Below, one piece after another: positions 6,892 to 8,198 of a stretch of DNA of 8,198 nucleotides (position 1 is the first letter of the stretch; the number at the start of each line of letters is the position of its first letter). The stretch covers positions 1 through 8,198 of the forward strand of contig JACCSM010000591.1 of assembly GCA_013698525.1 (NCBI GenBank). Reading direction: 5' to 3'. The notes beneath the pieces were generated by a model, which worked only from the letters and a program-made list of their open reading frames with translations, ran no database searches and had not been told where the DNA came from. Made by a program: the position numbers and the translations under genes. The stretch is from Rubrobacteraceae bacterium (GTDB taxonomy: Bacteria; Actinomycetota; Rubrobacteria; Rubrobacterales; Rubrobacteraceae).

Positions 6892-6922
6892 GACACCGAT
6901 TGACACCACTTCTGACACCACT
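6892..6922 (+). repeat. Arm-type direct repeats, right end of island
   Basis: GACACCGAT (6892-6900), GACACCACT (6902-6910) and GACACCACT (6914-6922) follow one another with 10- and 12-base periods, ending 98 bases before the right attachment site. The same motif lies just inside the left end at 2524-2543, in the same orientation, as expected if both arms flanked one core in a circular form. Confidence 0.5.
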
Positions 6923-7020
6923 CGGAGTGCTACACGGAGAAACAGCAGGCAACCGTCAGCAAAGAATCCAGCTTATCTATGCCGATTCTGCAACGTGTGG
7001 CAACGCCTAGAAACAGGAGT

Positions 7021-7072
7021 CATCGGATTGTGGCTCCGAAGGTCGCGGGTTCGAGCCCCGTCGGTCACCCTC
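7021..7072 (+). repeat. Right attachment site (attR): 3' fragment of tRNA-His
   Basis: A partial tRNA-His copy with the anticodon arm, variable loop, T arm and 3' acceptor strand but no 5' half, so it cannot be a functional tRNA. It matches 2402-2453 at 50 of 52 positions. Its variable loop AGGTC is the more usual form, so this may be the older or chromosomal 3' end, displaced when the island entered. Confidence 0.75.
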
Positions 7073-7093
7073 CTGTTTGCAGGTAAAACGCGT

Positions 7094-7115
7094 GGTCCGG
7101 CTGAGACCCCGGACC
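7094..7115 (-). terminator. Hairpin between attR and the integrase stump
   Basis: A perfect seven-base stem, GGTCCGG (7094-7100) and CCGGACC (7109-7115), encloses an eight-base loop. On the minus strand it lies 28 bases beyond the integrase stop and is followed by a TTTT a few bases on. It could have ended integrase transcription, or that of the original tRNA on the plus strand. Confidence 0.4.
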
Positions 7116-7120
7116 TCATT

Positions 7121-7141
7121 TACTGCAACCGTACTGCAACC
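7121..7141. repeat. Direct repeat TACTGCAACC, possible arm sites of the second integrase
   Basis: Two perfect ten-base copies (7121-7130 and 7132-7141) with an 11-base period lie between the attachment core and the integrase stop. Spacing and position fit arm-type sites, and the motif differs from the GACACCACT set of the island to the left. Confidence 0.5.
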
Positions 7142-7143
7142 CG

Positions 7144-7680
7144 CTAGCCGAAGGCCTCGTCGAGTCCTCCGACGGCGTCCCCGCCTATGTCCTCCAACAG
7201 GTGCGAGTAGGTGTCCATGGTCTGCACGATACTCGCGTGTCCGAGCAAGGACTGCACTATCTTAGGGTGCTCGCCCCTCTTGAAGAGTGTCGTACTGAAG
7301 GTGTGACGCAGACTGTGGAAGGTGAATCCCTGCTCTGCGAGACCGGCCTTCTTCAGAAGCGCCTTGTACTCTCGGTGGTAGAGGTTGTTGTGATCCAACG
7401 GTTTGCCCACGCTGTTCGGGAACACGAGTCCGTTGTCCCTCCACTGCGGGGTGCGCAGCCGCTCTTCGTTCTGCCGTTTGCGGTGTGCCCTTAGCGCGAC
7501 CACCGCCGTCTTATTCAAGGGTACCGACCTACGGCTCGCCTTGTTCTTCGGAGGCCCGAAGCCGAGGCCCTCAGCTGTTGTTTTCAGCGAGCGTCGTACT
7601 GAGAGCTCGCCGCTAGCTCCGCTGAGGTCTATATCTGTCCACTTGAGGCCGAGGAGCTCGCCCTGAGGAAGATCGTCCGA
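7144..7680 (-). pseudogene. Tyrosine recombinase/integrase, C-terminal remnant
   Basis: The frame from about 7680 to the TAG at 7144 encodes the catalytic domain of a phage-type integrase. It begins near QGELLGLKWTDIDLSG and runs through GPPKNKASRRSVPL, FHSLRHTFSTTLF, LLGHAS and DTYSHLLED, so the box II His and Arg, the later His and the nucleophilic Tyr (codon 7209-7207) are all present. The first catalytic Arg, expected just before QGEL as in LRQGEL, is Pro here, and everything N-terminal (about half of a 370-400 residue protein) is missing. The frame meets a TAA at 7732 with no plausible start or ribosome binding site between. A shorter in-frame TTG at 7518 would leave half a catalytic domain. 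The 5' part was evidently lost by deletion up to the neighbouring transporter gene. The 3' end faces the tRNA fragment 71 bases away, the usual arrangement for an integrase beside its own attachment site. Confidence 0.85.
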
Positions 7681-7734
7681 TAGCGGACCGCCGGGCCCGT
7701 GCGCTCGTGACGACCCCGAGCTCGCCGTGGGTTA

Positions 7735-7770
7735 GGGGAAACCGACGCCGCCTTCGGTCGCAGCCTCCCC
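7735..7770 (-). terminator. Weak hairpin after the transporter gene
   Basis: GGGGA (7735-7739) can pair with TCCCC (7766-7770), and ACCGA (7741-7745) with TCGGT (7754-7758) inside it. It lies directly after the transporter stop on the minus strand, but the stem is interrupted by an internal loop and there is no T run. Confidence 0.25.
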
Positions 7771-8198
7771 CTATGGTTCCCGCAGGCGCAAGGAGAGCGC
7801 GAAGACGGCGACCCCGGCCACGGCTATGATCCCGAGGGCGGCCCTGAGGCCGATTGCCTCCGCGAGGCCCCCCACGAGCGGCGGGCCGAGCAGAAACCCC
7901 CCGTAGCCGAAGGTGGTCACGACCGAGACCGCCGACCCCGCCCGCTCCGGCACGAGGTCCCCGGCCACCGAGAAGGCCAAAGGCGCGACCGCGGCGAGCG
8001 CCACTCCTACGAGCACGAACCCGCCCACCACGAGCGCGGGGCTCGTCGTGGCGAGCGCGAGCAGCATGCCACCCGCCGCCAGCAGGCCGGAGCCGAGCAG
8101 CGTGCGGCGGTTGCCCACGCGCCCGACGATCCACCCGCTCGCGAGCCTGCCCAGCGCCATCGCCCCGTAGAAGACGGCCACCCCCGACCCGCCGACGA
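7771..8198 (-). CDS. MFS transporter, C-terminal part (5' end outside window)
   Basis: The frame is open to the right window edge, so only the last 142 or so residues are seen of a protein that is usually about 400 long. It shows four to five hydrophobic helices and a Major Facilitator motif-A-like loop, GWIVGRVGNRRTLL, between the first two, which marks the start of the second six-helix half. Further helices include LLAAGGMLLALATT, LVVGGFVLVGVALAAVAPLAF and a last helix GIIAVAGVAVFALSL before the short end RLREP. The SVVTTFGYGGFLLGPPLVGGLAE segment resembles efflux or sugar permeases of the fucose permease-like group, but the substrate cannot be read from this part. Its codon use is very GC-rich and it ends 37 bases before the integrase frame opens, so the deletion that cut the integrase ends close to this gene. 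Confidence 0.85.
   Translation of the reverse strand, partial: VGGSGVAVFYGAMALGRLASGWIVGRVGNRRTLLGSGLLAAGGMLLALATTSPALVVGGFVLVGVALAAVAPLAFSVAGDLVPERAGSAVSVVTTFGYGGFLLGPPLVGGLAEAIGLRAALGIIAVAGVAVFALSLRLREP

Larger units (their letters stand above)
6458..7020. other. Right intergenic end of the island
   Basis: About 560 bases with a more AT-rich look than the flanks and no convincing gene. It contains the leader of the 73-residue gene with an orphan Shine-Dalgarno sequence (6539-6531), a hairpin with AGGAGG in its loop (6651-6673), a tandem repeat AGAGATTGAG (6723-6745) and the arm-type repeats at 6892-6922. Single copies of the arm motif also occur at 6644-6652 (GGCACCACT) and 6745-6753 (GACACCACC). 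Confidence 0.5.
2402..7072. mobile_element. Putative tRNA-His-integrated island without a recombinase gene
   Basis: The interval is bounded by a 52-base direct repeat made of the 3' part of tRNA-His. This is the classic trace of site-specific integration by a tyrosine recombinase. Inside both ends lie short direct repeats of the form GACACCACT, as expected for arm-type sites. The cargo seen is a two-component system, a small membrane protein and a decayed frame; no integrase, excisionase or conjugation gene is present. About 4.7 kb is small for an autonomous element, so it is either a deleted remnant, a passenger moved in trans, or an accretion product. The element call rests on the repeat structure; mobility today is not shown. 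Confidence 0.6.

Noticed and set aside
6721..6921. 66-residue minus-strand frame at the right end of the island
   Set aside because: Its GTG start lies inside the arm-type repeats with no ribosome binding site. Codon use is mildly coding-like but not enough to call a gene.
1..8198. CRISPR arrays, insertion sequences with terminal inverted repeats, rRNA genes, replication origins
   Set aside because: None seen: no regularly spaced repeats, no transposase frames and no rRNA-like blocks on either strand.

Overview
The window looks like chromosomal DNA from a high-GC Gram-positive bacterium, probably an actinomycete of the Rubrobacter type. That is inferred from GC-rich third codon positions, GTG/TTG starts, and a sensor kinase architecture common in Actinomycetota and Chloroflexota; no rRNA or other strong taxonomic marker is present.

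Left part (1-2376): two plus-strand metabolic genes. The first is the 3' part of a ketose 3-epimerase-like TIM-barrel enzyme. The second is an NAD-type medium-chain dehydrogenase whose usual zinc ligands are replaced. They probably act together on a sugar or polyol. A 131-residue protein of unknown function with a strong ribosome binding site follows.

Centre (2377-7072): a complete tRNA-His(GTG) gene with its own promoter. The 52-base 3' part of this tRNA (2402-2453) recurs as a direct repeat at 7021-7072 with two mismatches. The 4.6 kb between the copies is best read as an island integrated in the tRNA gene. Just inside each end are short direct repeats of a GACACCACT-type motif, resembling arm-type integrase sites. 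The cargo is an NarL-type two-component system on the minus strand (a ten-helix sensor kinase and its response regulator, coupled within a few bases) and, upstream of the kinase on the same strand, a 73-residue single-helix membrane protein. A decayed frame with calcium-binding (RTX-like) nonapeptide character lies next to the tRNA end. No recombinase gene lies between the repeats.

Right part (7073-8198): immediately outside the right repeat is the C-terminal half of a tyrosine integrase, truncated at its 5' end, with a different pair of direct repeats (TACTGCAACC twice) beside it. This looks like the stump of a second element that used the same tRNA, so the locus records at least two integration events. 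The window ends in the 3' part of a minus-strand MFS transporter gene.

The main point of interest is the layered tRNA-His integration site: a recombinase-less island carrying a sensory system, abutting the ruin of a different integrase. The membership of the island and the function of the small membrane protein are inferences.
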